A stretch of 64,000 nt of DNA. Origin: Cololabis saira. Its lineage: Eukaryota > Chordata > Actinopteri > Beloniformes > Belonidae. The stretch is taken from positions 26,821,501-26,885,500 of the forward strand of contig NC_084592.1 in the NCBI RefSeq assembly GCF_033807715.1. The letters run 5' to 3'. The notes beneath the pieces were generated by a model. The model was given only the letters and a program-made list of their open reading frames with translations, was not told where the DNA came from and ran no database searches. Positions 10,701 through 21,339 of this stretch are shown here, piece after piece (the first letter of the stretch is position 1; the number at the start of each line of letters is the position of its first letter). The position numbers and the translations under genes were made by a program.

Positions 10701-13486
10701 CCTCATGCTTTTTTATTTATTTGCACAAATATGGACCCTTTGTTATGCAAATCAGTGCATGCTAAGATTTTGTAATTCCGCAGGTACGAGGAAAAAGCAA
10801 AAAAACACCTGGAACACCATGGCGAGAGGACCAAGTTGGCCTCAGCAGAAGGCCCTGGGGAACCCGCTGGGAGCACCCTGAGGGGGCAAATACAGGGTCA
10901 GAAACGCAAGGCCCCGGCGTCCAACCAGCAGCTGCTTGATGAGCTCTTCACTGCACAGCCCCAAAAGAAGTTAAGAAACCCTGCGAGTAAGCCCTCGCAG
11001 CCCCTCCCGTGCAGTATAGCCGCTCTTCGCCTTCAGCTTCAGCGCCTCTCATCCCAGAGCAGCGCAGCGCCGCAGGGCCTCCGTCTTGTAAACCGGCTGG
11101 CCTCTCAGAGCGCCTGGGTCATTTTATGTGGTCAGAGGCTCATGTTGTTAAACCCATTTCGAGTGGAGGAGACCTTGCTGTTTAAGAGACTTCTAGAGAA
11201 TAATATACTTCCAGCAGTGAGTCTGGAGAACCCTGTACAGTTAACAGATGGGTAATGTATCACTCAATTCTCAAAAAAACTAAACAAAATCAGTCTAGCC
11301 TCATCCAGTTTTTGTTGCATACATAATGATGATGCAACCTCATCAACACTGACATAATGTGTTAAAAATGCCTTTTCCTCTGTTTTGTAGAAGTCTTGGG
11401 GGAGCTGAATATACGAAGGCTTTGTGCAACATGGAGAAGCAAAACCCTGACCTGCATGGAGGGACCTTCTTTTCTGATTCCAGACTTGTGGCTAATGGGT
11501 TTAGAATCAAACTCACTCCAGGTATAAGACCAACAACACTTTGGACTGTGTTATTTTGTAAGAGGCAGTTCAACATGAGTTACATCCACTAAATGTGCAT
11601 CTGTCAATTATGTAAAATGTCAAGTCTTTATTTTGTTACTCAACAATGTTCAGACACGTGTTTTAGCCCTTCACAGTCTCAAACGCAGAAATTCACCTGT
11701 CAGAAGTATAAACCGCTGCAGTCCCTGTAAGGGGGTTGCATGTAATTAACCCCATATTAGATTGGTTGTGAATGAAATAAAAACAGATTCTTGGCTTCAC
11801 AATTTTATGCAGTTAAAAGATTTGTCAATTTTCCTGTTAAATAGTGACCAACTGATTATGATAACTTACTCAAACCTGCTGTTTAAGCATCAAAACACAT
11901 TTCTTTACACAAGTTTGATGGGAAATTGCACTTAAGTAAATGTTTTTTTGTTTGTTTGTTTTTTTACCAATAACGCACCACATGTTAGTCCACTAATCTG
12001 GAAACTGTTAATAAAGTATAGTGAAGCTAATATAAAACCCCAATGACTCATGCAATATTATGAGTACAGTTATAGTTTTAATATTATAGTAAGCAAACTC
12101 ATATTTGAGTAGAAAGTTCTTTGTTTTAAATGATCAGTTATAGTGAACATTGTGGTTTAACTGTAAGTCAAGAGTGAAGATTGGAATACTTTCTAAACAT
12201 ATTATACAAATAAAAGCTATGGCCTCCTTCAGCTGAACTTCTCCCAGCCTGTTCATCATTATTTTGACATTACTTCTGTTTGCTTGCACAGGGTGTACGT
12301 GTACTGTGAATGTTGGTTGTTTTTGTTGCTGAAATGGTTCACCTGGGTTGACATTGGCTCTCTGCCCAACAGCGTGGCCTTTCACAGTAGGTTTGTACCC
12401 CAGTGTGCAGGTGATGGGAATAGTTGCCCTTTAAGACATTTTCAGAATTTCATTTGGCACCGCCAGCCTCTGTGGGTGTGCATGAAGCTGTGTATGTAAG
12501 TCAGTTTGATTGCATAATATCTGCTGGATATCTTTTTTTTTTTCATCAGGATTGCGTGCTTTTTGCAAAATGTGCAATGAACGTGGTTTGAATCATAGTG
12601 TCAGTTTAAAATGGAAGGCAAAGCAAGTATCTAAATATTAAACGTACTAAAATTTCATACATAACTATTTTTTAACAGAATATATATCAAATTATCTGAA
12701 CAATCAACACTTTCAATTGAAACACAACTATCGTAGGAGTATTGCAGTTTTTCTACAGCTTTACCATCAGAAGTTATGCTTTAGAAATATAAATTGTACA
12801 TGATCTGCAGTATTTCCTCATGAATGGAGAAACTGACATTCTTCCACCCTACTAGACAACTTCCTTTCAGTCTTCTGGGGCTTCTATTAGTCATTTAACA
12901 CTCCATTTGGCCCTTGGCTTGTTTGACTTGGTCATCAATCCAGCCGTAAACCACAGTATTTATTTATTATTCTTTCCTGGAGATAGTAGTAGTGTCTGGA
13001 GTGTATTAATCCTTATTTTCTGCTTGTTTTGGCCAGGCCTCATGTCAGCCGAGAGACATCTGGAAGTGACAGCGATGGCAAACTGTGTGCCTTTTCTCGG
13101 TGTGGAGGACCTCAGAGAGATCCTGACAGCAGTTCTTCACAGGAAGGCCTCGACTGTTAAAGACTGCCGGCCGCTTAAAGTTACAAACTACTTACAAGTG
13201 AGTGGCGTGGTGCATGGCACCACTATATTCTTTTGGTTTGTTTCAATAAATCTTTGATTTGTGACTCTCCCCCTCACCTCTACAGGGAGAGGCAGTTCGA
13301 CTGGCCCGTCAGCTGCCTGCAAATTTATCTCGGGAAGACGTGGAGGAAACTCTCCGGCGGATGAAGCAGCAGCTGGGTGAGACCAACCGGACCTGCATCC
13401 ACGGACGACCGTTTCTCCAACACCTAACGGATGTTCCCTCCACAGACAAGGAAGCAACATCTCTGTTCAGGTCTTTAGATTTGTAA
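3855..13486 (+). CDS. pms1: pms1, mismatch-repair MutL homologue, C-terminal eight exons (5' part lies left of window)
   Basis: PMS1 is a nuclear MutL-family protein that dimerises with MLH1. Eight exons are seen: 3855-3971, 7264-7386, 7520-7670, 7797-8614, 10784-11251, 11391-11521, 13037-13197, 13286-13486. Junctions are GT-AG and phases match, except for an internal frame disruption in 7520-7670. Ignoring that disruption they encode about 721 residues, close to the human C-terminal part as I recall it. Domains in order: end of the MutL N-terminal transducer region (RPVHQKEIMK; VDVNLTPDK), an acidic low-complexity linker, an HMG box spanning the 8614/10784 junction, and a MutL C-terminal region (MLLNPFRVEETLLFKRLLE; MANCVPF; GEAVRLARQLP). 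The HMG box separates PMS1 from MLH1, MLH3 and PMS2. ATPase motifs I-III must lie left of the window. The gene converges on mstn, which is the conserved order. Identity is very sure; integrity is uncertain because of the frameshift. Confidence 0.95.
4677..4706. repeat. (TA)n microsatellite
   Basis: An uninterrupted TA run of about 28 bases lies in the pms1 intron. The rest of 3972-7263 outside the Tc1 remnant shows no recognisable feature except short poly-T tracts. Confidence 0.9.
6190..7140 (-). mobile_element. degenerate Tc1-like transposon remnant in pms1 intron
   Basis: Segments read as the complement of a Tc1-family transposase gene: CAGAATGATGCTGCCATCAC near 6473, AAACTTCTTCCATTGCACAATGATGGAG near 6882, and a terminal GACAGGTGTGTGCC near 7081. 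These are landmarks of teleost Tc1-like elements as I recall them. Reading frames are broken throughout, so it cannot encode transposase. The boundaries are approximate. Confidence 0.65.
7264..7386 (+). CDS. pms1: pms1 exon: MutL transducer region (TFIFVNNRPVHQKEIMK)
   Basis: The exon is 41 codons in phase 0, with acceptor TCTTTTAG and donor AAG|GTAAGA. It contains FIFVNNRPV, the conserved MutL motif that precedes the transducer helices. It joins in frame to the exons on both sides. Confidence 0.92.
7520..7670 (+). CDS. pms1: pms1 exon with internal frame disruption before the VDVNLTPDK motif
   Basis: The exon is bounded by acceptor CATTAG and donor AAG|GTAGCT. Its first part reads LLRQHFSAQYSDDAA and then YPTLVLKITVS. 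Its last part reads VDVNLTPDKTQVLLHDK, the conserved MutL motif, but in a different frame. The length of 151 bp is one base over a multiple of three, while both neighbouring exons require phase 0. Read straight through, the frame reaches TGA at 7664-7666. The shift lies between about 7600 and 7619, where CACAGTC is repeated and followed by a CCC run. It could be a one-base or four-base insertion, a real allele, or an assembly error. Confidence 0.85.
7797..8614 (+). CDS. pms1: pms1 long exon: acidic linker and first part of the HMG box
   Basis: This is the longest exon, 818 bp, starting EAVLTAVEALLVSLYG after acceptor ATTTAG. It ends in the middle of a Lys codon at donor GTGAGT. The middle is Ser/Asp/Glu-rich and poorly conserved, and contains ISAEDWSRG, which matches the ISADEWSRG motif of mammalian PMS1. 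The end carries the start of the HMG box (LTAYDMICNRAMRAPLTPAA, ERWKNLGEEERKK). The open frame runs on only to a TGA overlapping the donor site. Confidence 0.95.
9145..10000 (-). mobile_element. degenerate, internally deleted Tc1-like transposon in pms1 intron
   Basis: The left part carries a terminal-type sequence (CTTTCAGCTTTAATTTGAGAGG). The middle carries complement-of-transposase landmarks: TTCAGCTGCTGCTTATTTGTGG, GTGGTTTTTCTCCATCAAGGAAAGG and CACCAGTGCTTGCTTTCC. This order fits a known Tc1-like family of teleosts with a large internal deletion. It is non-coding and the boundaries are approximate. Confidence 0.6.
10784..11251 (+). CDS. pms1: pms1 exon: end of HMG box and start of C-terminal domain
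   Basis: The exon follows acceptor TTCCGCAG. Its first base completes the split Lys codon, then YEEKAKKHLEHH continues the HMG box. A basic linker (QKRKAPASNQQLLDELF) and the conserved MLLNPFRVEETLLFKRLLE segment of the MutL C-terminal domain follow. It ends two bases into a Gly codon at donor GTAATG. Confidence 0.93.
11391..11521 (+). CDS. pms1: pms1 exon: MutL C-terminal domain (FFSDSRLVANGFRIKLTPG)
   Basis: The exon lies between acceptor TTTTGTAG and donor G|GTATAA. The translation GGTFFSDSRLVANGFRIKL aligns with the STYLSDPRLTANGFKIKL region of mammalian PMS1. The phase fits both neighbours. Confidence 0.92.
11592..13036. other. pms1 intron without recognised features
   Basis: This is AT-rich intron between two pms1 exons (the intron itself starts at 11522). 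I see short T-runs and no coherent ORF, repeat or structured element. Confidence 0.6.
13037..13197 (+). CDS. pms1: pms1 exon: C-terminal domain (MANCVPFLGVEDLREIL)
   Basis: The exon starts after GGCCAG and completes the Gly of LTPG. It carries EVTAMANCVPFLGVEDL, which aligns with the GMANCLPFYGVADL segment of PMS1. The donor is CAA|GTGAGT. Confidence 0.92.
13286..13486 (+). CDS. pms1: pms1 last exon with stop codon
   Basis: The exon follows acceptor CTCTACAG. The translation GEAVRLARQLPANLSREDVE and then CIHGRPFLQHL match the C-terminal end of PMS1. About 20 extra residues after the HGRPF motif (TDVPSTDKEATSLF...) end at TAA 13484-13486. Confidence 0.93.
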   Translation, partial: GEAVRLARQLPANLSREDVEETLRRMKQQLGETNRTCIHGRPFLQHLTDVPSTDKEATSLFRSLDL

Positions 13487-13610
13487 CGAATGAAAAAACT
13501 TTCTATCAACAGTATATTCAGCTCTTTTAGCGTCTATCATCATTTAAGATTCCCAATATGTTAACTTGATTGTTGTCTTGGATGATATTTAACTGTGTTG
13601 CAACCATGAC

Positions 13611-13616
13611 ATTAAA
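13611..13616 (+). terminator. pms1: candidate pms1 polyadenylation signal ATTAAA
   Basis: ATTAAA lies about 125 bases after the pms1 stop codon. It is the first close match to a poly(A) hexamer in the 3' flank. No transcript evidence is available. Confidence 0.5.
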
Positions 13617-14059
13617 GAGGTATTTTGTTCATATTTTTGTAAAGATAATACAAATATAAAACAGAAAAGAAAACGGTGTCATCATTCCTGTGTGATTACA
13701 GAGATTTGGGGATTTCAAAAGAGCATGAACAAGCAAGGGTTATTTAAGTGTTGATGAAAGATGCCGGTTAGAGACCCTTGACTAGTCAGAAGGTCTTGAT
13801 CATGAAAATAAGCTGGTAATGTTCATCCATTATCCACGATATATCAAGAAATCATCTTCTGGATTCATGTACATATATCTTGGCTTTCAAAATTACTACC
13901 AAATTAAAAAAATTCCAACTTCGCCTTGGCCACCTCAGTCTGCAGTCGGTCATTCAGATTAACAGTATCGTTCACCAGCCCTCTTGAAAGTCTACATAGT
14001 TTATTGATCCCCAGAAGAAGAAGAAAAAAAACGGAAAAACAAATTCTGCCAGTGGACTA

Positions 14060-14061
14060 AG

Positions 14062-14132
<71 letters not shown>

Positions 14133-14140
14133 CTGTATAT
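14060..14140. repeat. (TA)n microsatellite flanking a hAT-like element
   Basis: About 75 bases of TA repeat with one CA interruption lie directly before the terminal repeat at 14142. A second TA tract starts directly after the element's other end. Confidence 0.92.
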
Positions 14141-14321
14141 TAGGGCTGTCAAAGTTATCCGTTAACGTCCTCTTAACGCCGTCAATTTTGTTTACGCACG
14201 ATTAGCACCAGGATTAAAAAAAAAAAGTGCATTATATGATTTCTGGCTGTCGACGGCACCCGTAGCTTGAGGAAAAGTATGGTTGGCCTACTGCGTGAAC
14301 TTTTTTGAAACGCGAGGAAAA

Positions 14322-14567
14322 ATGGAGAATGAAAAGGGACTTTTGAACAGCAAGTTCACTTTCAAAAAGATGCCAGATGGTTCGCTGGACAGGACTAAAG
14401 TTATTTGCATGTTCTGTCGATTTGAAATGAAGTACCATCGAAGTACGTTGAGTCTCAAATACCACTTGCAAGCCAAAAACACGAACGATGCAGAGAGCGC
14501 CCCCCTCCTCGCCAAAAGCAGACAGTTACACACGCTGCTGTTACATATGCACTTTATTTGTTTGTAA
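14322..14567 (+). pseudogene. BED zinc-finger fragment of a hAT transposase
   Basis: The frame starts MENEKGLLNSKFTFKKMPDG, followed by CMFCRFEMKYHRS and LKYHLQAK. The Cys-X2-Cys and His pattern with the KYH(R/K)ST motif is that of BED fingers in hAT transposases and ZBED proteins. About 82 residues are open, followed by unrelated sequence. It has no catalytic core and is inferred to be a relic rather than a host gene. Confidence 0.65.
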
Positions 14568-14635
14568 TTAATTTTTCGTATCACCCTATTTTGATCCCAC
14601 TTGGGAGAAGGGGATTGTAGCAAGCTCGTTGCCAC

Positions 14636-14830
14636 TGGGGCCGACCGACAGGACAGAGGACACAGGGTTTAGTGCAGGAACTCCTTTATTCAATCACCCC
14701 GCCACACGTGCACCAGCAGACCTCTTGCTGGTGTGCAGCCACTTCTTATGTAGCCAGGCAGGGTGGAGAGGTTGATTGGGCACAGGTGTGCCCAATCGGC
14801 TGAGTGGCTGCTCCTCCACCCTGCCACAGG
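14636..14830. repeat. GC-richer insertion of unknown origin inside the hAT-like element
   Basis: From GGGGCCGACCGACAGGACAG to CTCCACCCTGCCACAGG the composition is clearly more GC-rich than the AT-rich element around it. It contains the internal palindrome CAGGTGTGCCCAATCGG next to GATTGGGCACAGG. I do not recognise the family. It may be a solo fragment of a retroelement. Confidence 0.35.
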
Positions 14831-15235
14831 GATATTTTTTGAGCCTTTTATTTTCTTCCATATGAGGTTAGACATAATTAGATGGAAAATGTAACTGACC
14901 AATGTACTTCTTGTACAATGTTTGTGATGCATATGGTTCATTATTTTACATTGATCTGCTTAAAAAAAAACAAGGAATCTTAAGTTAGTCTTTACAAGTG
15001 TAAAGTTGTGTTTGTATTTATGAAGGAATGTTACATTCAGGTCAAAAGCTTTTTTTTGTAGAAAGTTGAATAAACATTGGCATAAAGCAAGCATATTTTC
15101 CCTTTCCCATGTTGTTAACAGTATTAAAAACAAAAAAAATACGGTAAGGTAATTTAGAACAGCAAAAAATGTGTGAATAAATGTGCGATTAACATGCGAT
15201 TAATCGCGATTAAAAAAATCCATCTTTTGACAGCC

Positions 15236-15237
<2 letters not shown>

Positions 15238-15285
<48 letters not shown>

Positions 15286-15362
15286 CATACATACATACAT
15301 ACATACATACATACATACATACATACATACATACATACATACACACATACATACACACACAT
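15238..15362. repeat. compound microsatellite (TA)n then (CATA)n
   Basis: About 43 bases of TA are followed by about 80 bases of ACAT repeats with a few ACACAT variants. It abuts the end of the hAT-like element. Confidence 0.93.
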
Positions 15363-15364
15363 AT

Positions 15365-17711
15365 TCATATAGATAGATGCATATACACAAAAAAGCCATA
15401 AGAGTAATATTAGTGAGGTTAATGGTAATGCTAGCAAAACAGTGGCGGTTATTATCATTATTGGTTACTGCCACCAACATCTCGGATCCACAGAAGCCCC
15501 AGAAAGTCCACACCACAGAGCCAGTCCTGAATAGCAGAGACCAGACAGCCCAGGCACCTGGGGCCCCCCCTGGGTCCCACCCAGCAGTGGACGGGCCAAA
15601 ATGTCCCTGGACCGACATGAACATAACCGACCGACATAAACAGGTTGGGTAGTTCAGCCAGCTTGCACCACCGTAGAAGCCATAGTCGTTTACATTTAAG
15701 CAGAAATTCTCATGTTCTTTTCTTCTTTTTTTAAGGCTGGAAAATGTGCACCGGAATGATCTGGTCCATACAACAAAGTTAAGAGTCTAATTTGCAAAAA
15801 TACCAAAATAATTGCCTAACTGATATTAGAATTAACCTGCGTAGCTGGTAAAACTTGTCTTGTTCACAACACTTGTGACTGTTTCCTTGCACACCTCACA
15901 TTTTCTTGGATTAACAGCACCCTTTAAACTGCAGAGTGACATCTGACTCCTTAACTTGATTTCTGCACCATTTGAAATGATATTGGCAAGCTCCAAAGTC
16001 TAGGGTGCACACTGTGCCAGCCAATGCCCATAATTCTTTTCCCTCAATTAGTGCCAGCTGCTTGGCCATGAGTATTGACAGATAGTTGTATATTATCCCT
16101 GGCTGCATTAAATGCTTCACAGATTTGTACTGTAATTTCAACCGCAAAGTTTAGCGAATCACTGACAGTGTGCTAATTTGTAGCAGTGCTGCTTCCTAGA
16201 GACATTAGTCTATTATGCCAACCCTTATGATCACTAAGTAGACTTACTTGAGGCTTCCTATGTAAAAATAACTTCGGGCAGATTTAAAATCAGATCATAT
16301 TTAATGTTTTTTTTGTGATTGATATAACTTATTTTTAACTTTCTTGACCTAATACACCAGTAGGTTGCTGTATCTTAACAAGGTCTTGCTGACACGTCTT
16401 GAGAATGATTTGACCACGTTTGCCCAACTGAGACACATGCACCTACAAGCATTTACCCTCATCACCGTTACATAGAGATACTGAATCCCCACCTCGGGGA
16501 AATGTGAAATTTCATAGCTCAACTTATGATAATATTATAGTTAGTACTGCGAAAGGTCAAACCACGACACATGTCTTGTTTTACGGGGCCAATGCTGAGA
16601 GAGCCCACAGATGGCTGGTGCATTGCTACAGGACCAAGAACTCCCCAAAGTGCTTCTGGTAAGGGGATAGATGCCAGTGAAGACCCATATCCTTTCCTTT
16701 GACCCCCACCTGCTCAGGTCTTTGCCTCTCTCTCCTTTACGCACTCTTGTTTAAAACTTCTCACTGTTGCTCCTCAGAAATGTGTGAAGCAGCAGAATCT
16801 ACACTGCGCGCACTGCCTTCAACACCCGAGTGGCATATTATGGTAATTGGGGAGGATTAACCGATGATCGTCTTTTAACCATGTGACTACACTCTTTAGA
16901 AGGTCAGCGGCAGTTCATTTTACCAGACGGTCTTTAAACCATGTTTTTTAGTCTTGTTTTTCATTTCTCTATTTCCTGCTGTCAAATTTAACCATTTGTC
17001 GATGATTCATTTGACCCGGGGAATGGAAAAAGGACAGTTTTGGAATGTGTGCAGAATGTTTCACTTATTAATTTCATATACAGCGTCATCAAAATAGTTT
17101 TCTGTTCTCCTATTACCTCCTTAATGAGCAGAGCTACTGCTGCTCAGGTCTTATTCAGCAGCCAGGGCAACTATACACCACTCCCATAATCCAGAAGTAA
17201 CCATATACTTTAACGGAGTCATCAAATTTGAAATAAATTGACGTGAACTATATTTAACACCTTTCCCACTCTATTTTTGGATCTGTTATGAGCTGTGGTC
17301 ACATAGGACACTTATGGCACTCTAATAAGCTTCAGGAATTATTACCATTTCTGCCCTGCTTTGTTACACGACTGAGTGTTCAAGTGAGGATAAGCAACAC
17401 AGGTCTTCAACTGTCTGAACTAAATCTGAACTGAGTGATCTTTTTAACTGGCTGAAACAGTATAGAAAAAGTGTTTTACTCTCCATTCCCATTGGCATGC
17501 AGTTGGTAGAGGAACTGGTTGAGCAGACTTCTTATCTTACGTACTTGGCTGCAGTGCGCCTGTAGATATTACAACGTGGGTTACATCGTCAACTTTAACC
17601 TGTTCCGGAGTCACTGTCCTCGTTTTTACAGGGATGGCATCCACTGAACCAGATCAGGTTCTGAAATAATGACTGCTAATATTGAGCTTGCAGTGCTTTC
17701 ACTAATCCCCC

Positions 17712-17747
<36 letters not shown>

Positions 17748-18180
17748 TGCTGCCAGGAAACGCCTTCTCCTTCTTTGATTTCTTTTCAGTGGACTACATA
17801 AAAAGCTAACAAGCTCTACTGTTCTCTCACCTCTGTTACACATGCACCAACTCATCACCCTATTAAAGCTTTTATTAGCTCCATCATTTTCGTGTATAAA
17901 CATCTCAGAGGTCAACACGTTAGAGCAATCGCAAAATATCTATCTGAGGTTTTCGTGATCTCAAATCGGTCAAAACAATTCTACTTACTTTCAGGCATTA
18001 AAATGTCAAATCACACCTTTTTCAATGACAAACTGCTGATAAACTAATTCTCCTTGGTTGACAACATAATTGACAGTAATTTACTCAGTACAGTATAGAA
18101 AATCCCCTCCCCAGAAAGAAAAACAAATCAGAGATTGCCATGTTTTATTTAATTTTTTTGTTTGTTTATTACAGATAGTA
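15365..18180. other. intergenic sequence, no gene recognised
   Basis: Only short chance ORFs are present. A (CA)n tract lies at 17710-17744. The pieces at 15480-15650 and 16540-16760 are GC-richer and could be old retroelement fragments, but I could not assign them. Confidence 0.5.
17708..17745. repeat. (CA)n microsatellite
   Basis: A C-run followed by about 17 CA units. Confidence 0.92.
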
Positions 18181-19846
18181 TGGAACAAAATATATATTCA
18201 TGTTGGGTCAAATTTTTCCCTCCTCATCTTTTTTTCCACTAGTTTTGCATTTGTATAAAGTCAGTGTCACTGCTGGTAGCATAAGGCGATTCCTGAATCC
18301 TACAGCAGTCACAAAGGCAGTGCAGCTCTGTGTGCCATTTCCAGAGGGTTTGTTGAGTCTCAAGAGCAGGGAGGAGATTCCAGGAGACATGCAGCAGGAC
18401 TGGTGTCTCCTTCGTGTAACAAGGAACAAGCACTTTCATAGCCCTACAAAATGACCTCCAACATGCCACTAGTGTTATTGTCTGTGACGAAACAATCAGA
18501 AATAGACTTTATGAGGGTGACCTGAGAGTCTGACGTTCTCTAGTGGGCCCTGTCCTCGCTGCTTGGCACCGTGGAGCTTGAATGACATTTGCCATACAAG
18601 ACCAGAATTGGCAGGCCCACCACTCGTGCCCTGTGCTTTTCAAAGATAAGAAGAGGTTCACGCTGAGCACATGTGACAGATTTGAAAAGGTCTGGAGAAG
18701 CTGAGTAGAACATTATGATGCCTGTGACATCATTCCGTATGACCAGCTTGGTGGTGGGGCAATGGTGGTCTGGATGGGTATATCCATGGATGGACACAGA
18801 TCTCGACAGGCTTGATAACAGTACCCTGATTGCCATTAGGTATCAGGGTGAAATCCATGGAGCAAGTATCAGACTTTGCCTGGCCTTGTGGTTAGAGTTT
18901 GCAGGCAGTTCCTGGAAGTTGAAGGAATTGATACCTTGTCTTCCCTCCATGCTTGCGAGACCTAAATTAAATCGAAGGCCTCAGAGATATGTTTCAGTCC
19001 ATCCAGCGCCACAAGGCTACACCTCAGGCTGTCCTCAGTGATGCCCTGGTCCAGATCTGGGAGGAGATACCCCAGCACATCATCCGTCATCTCATTAGTA
19101 GCATGCCCTGACATCGTCAGTTATGCATACAAGCACACAAGGGCCACAAACACTACTGAATACCATTTTGAGTTGCTGCAATGAAACTTCAGCAAATGGA
19201 CAAGCCTTCCACATAATTAGGGCCCGAGCACTGACAGTGCAAAGGCCCTATTGTATCTGTAGGAAATGTTTTTGTTTTTCTCATTTTTCTTCCGACGAAA
19301 GGAGGGCCTTTTTGCCCCCCTAAACGTTCCCCAAAAGTCACAAAATTTTGCACGCAAGCCAGGCCTGGCGAAAAATTTGATATTTAATGGTTTGCACGAA
19401 TAGGTGTGGCCTAATGGCTCAACAGCGCCCCCTAGAAAACTTTGTGCCTCAAGCCGCACAATACAGTTTGACCTACATGCACGAAAACACACCTGTATCA
19501 TGTCGCAACTTAAAGAAAAGTTTCTTGGGGCCATGGCCGAAACCGAACAGGAAGTCGGCCATTTTGAATTAATGGTTTAATTTTGGCGCAATTTATGCCA
19601 TTTCTTCTGCCACTTCTTCGCCCGAACCGTAACGTGCACCCAGGTGTGTTATACATCAAAATGTGTGTCTGGATCCTGCGACGATGGGTACTTTTCTCAG
19701 TCAAAAGCGTTACCGTGGCGACGCTAGATGCCAAAAAGCGTGCCCCCCCTTCATCTGATTAGATAGTTCCTACTTTCTGCCATAATTATAGCTTTAATTA
19801 GGGCCCGAGCACTTGCAGTGCGAAGGCCCTATTGTATTTGCAGGAA

Positions 19847-20011
19847 TTCTTCTTCTTCTTCTTCTTCTTCTTCTTCTTCTTCTTCTTCTTCTTCTTCTTC
19901 TTCTTCTTCTTCTTCTTCTTCTTCTTCTTCTTCTTCTTCTTCTTCTTCTTCTTCTTCTTCTTCTTCTTCTTCTTCTTCTTCTTCTTCTTCTTCTTCTTCT
20001 TCTTCTTCTTC
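19847..20011. repeat. (CTT)n microsatellite, about 54 units
   Basis: A perfect or near-perfect CTT run of about 164 bases lies inside the composite repeat. The long poly-Ser, poly-Leu, poly-Lys and poly-Glu frames over it are artefacts. Confidence 0.97.
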
Positions 20012-21339
20012 GGATATTGGATATTTAATGGTTTGCATTCATGGGCGTGGCAAAATGGCTCAACAGCGCCCCCTTGAAAGCCCCACAATACGGTTTGACG
20101 TACATGCACGAAAATCGGTACACACCTGTATCATGGCGCAACTTAAAGAAAAGTCTCTTGGCGTCATGCCCGAATCCGAACAGGAAGTCGGCCATTTTGA
20201 ATTAATTGTGTAATTTTGGCGCAATTTATGCCATTCCTTCGGCAGTTAATTCAGCCCCAACCGTAACGTGCCCCCAAGTGTGTTATACATCAAAATGTGC
20301 GTCTCCATCCTCCGACACCACGCATTACTTTTCTCTTTCAAAAGCGTTACCGTGGCGACGCTAGACGCCAAAAAGCGTGCCCACCCTTCATCTGATTCGT
20401 TCAGACAGAAAAAACTTTGCGCCTCAAGCCCCATAATACGCTTTGACGTACATGAACGAAAATCGGTACACACCTGTATCATGTCGCAACTTAAAGAAAA
20501 GTTTCTTGGCGCCATGGCCGAAACTGAACAGGAAGTCGGCCATTTTGAACATTCTGAATTAATCGTGAAATTTTGGAGCAATATATGCCATTCCTTCGAG
20601 AATTAATTCAGCCCGAACCGTAACATGCCCCCAAGTGTGTTATACATCAAAATGTGCGTCTCCATCCTGCGACTACGCGCATTACTTTTCTCTTTCAAAG
20701 GTGTTACCGTGGCGACGCTAGACGCCAAAAAGCGCGCCCCCCTTCATCTGATTGGTCCATATTTGATGGTTCCCCAAAAGGCACCAAATTTGGCATGCAA
20801 GCCAAGCCTAGCGATAAATTTGATATTTCATGGTTTGCATTAATGGGTGTGGCAAAATGGCTCAACAGCGCCCCCCAGAAAACTTTGTGCCTCAAGCCCC
20901 ACAATACGGTTTGACGTACATGCACGAAAATCGGTACACACCTGTATCATGGCACAACTCCAAGTCTCTTGGAGCCATGGCCGAAACCGAACAGGAAGTC
21001 AGCCATTTTGAATTAATTGTGTAATTTTGGCGCAATTTATGCCATTCCTTCGGCAATTAATACGGCCCGAACCGTAACGTGCACCCAGGTGTGTTATACC
21101 TCCAAATGTGCGTCTCCATCTTGCGACTACGCGCATTACTTTTCTCTTTCAAAAGTGTTACCGTGGCGACGCTAGACGTGAAAAAGCGTGCGTCCCCTTC
21201 ATCTGATTGGTCCATATTTGATAGTTCTCCAAAAGTCACCAAATTTTGCATGCAAGCCAGGCTTGGCGATAAATTTGATATTTCATGGTTTGCATTAATG
21301 GGCGTGGCCTAACGGCTCAACAGCGCCCCCTAGAATACT

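Larger units (their letters stand above)
14142..15237 (+). mobile_element. hAT-like DNA transposon derivative with a BED zinc-finger exon
   Basis: The two ends are inverted repeats: AGGGCTGTCAAAG at 14142 and the complement of it (CTTTTGACAGCCCT in part) ending at 15237. Next to them lie subterminal motifs of the CGATTAATCGCGATTAA type. An internal plus-strand frame (about 14322-14567) contains CMFCRFEMKYHRSTLSLKYH, a BED-type finger as found at the N-terminus of hAT transposases. The catalytic domain is missing, so this is a non-autonomous deletion derivative. The target duplication cannot be read because both flanks are TA repeats. Confidence 0.75.

Noticed and set aside
19219..19250. Terminal hairpin of the composite repeat as a Helitron 3' end
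   Set aside because: On the opposite strand a hairpin is followed by CTAA, which fits CTRR loosely, but the other end lacks the expected TC start and no Rep/helicase sequence is seen. The apparent AT-rich target duplications also argue against it.
19798..20213. Long open frames coding poly-Ser, poly-Leu, poly-Phe, poly-Lys and poly-Glu
   Set aside because: They are all readings of the CTT tract in different frames and have no flanking coding features.
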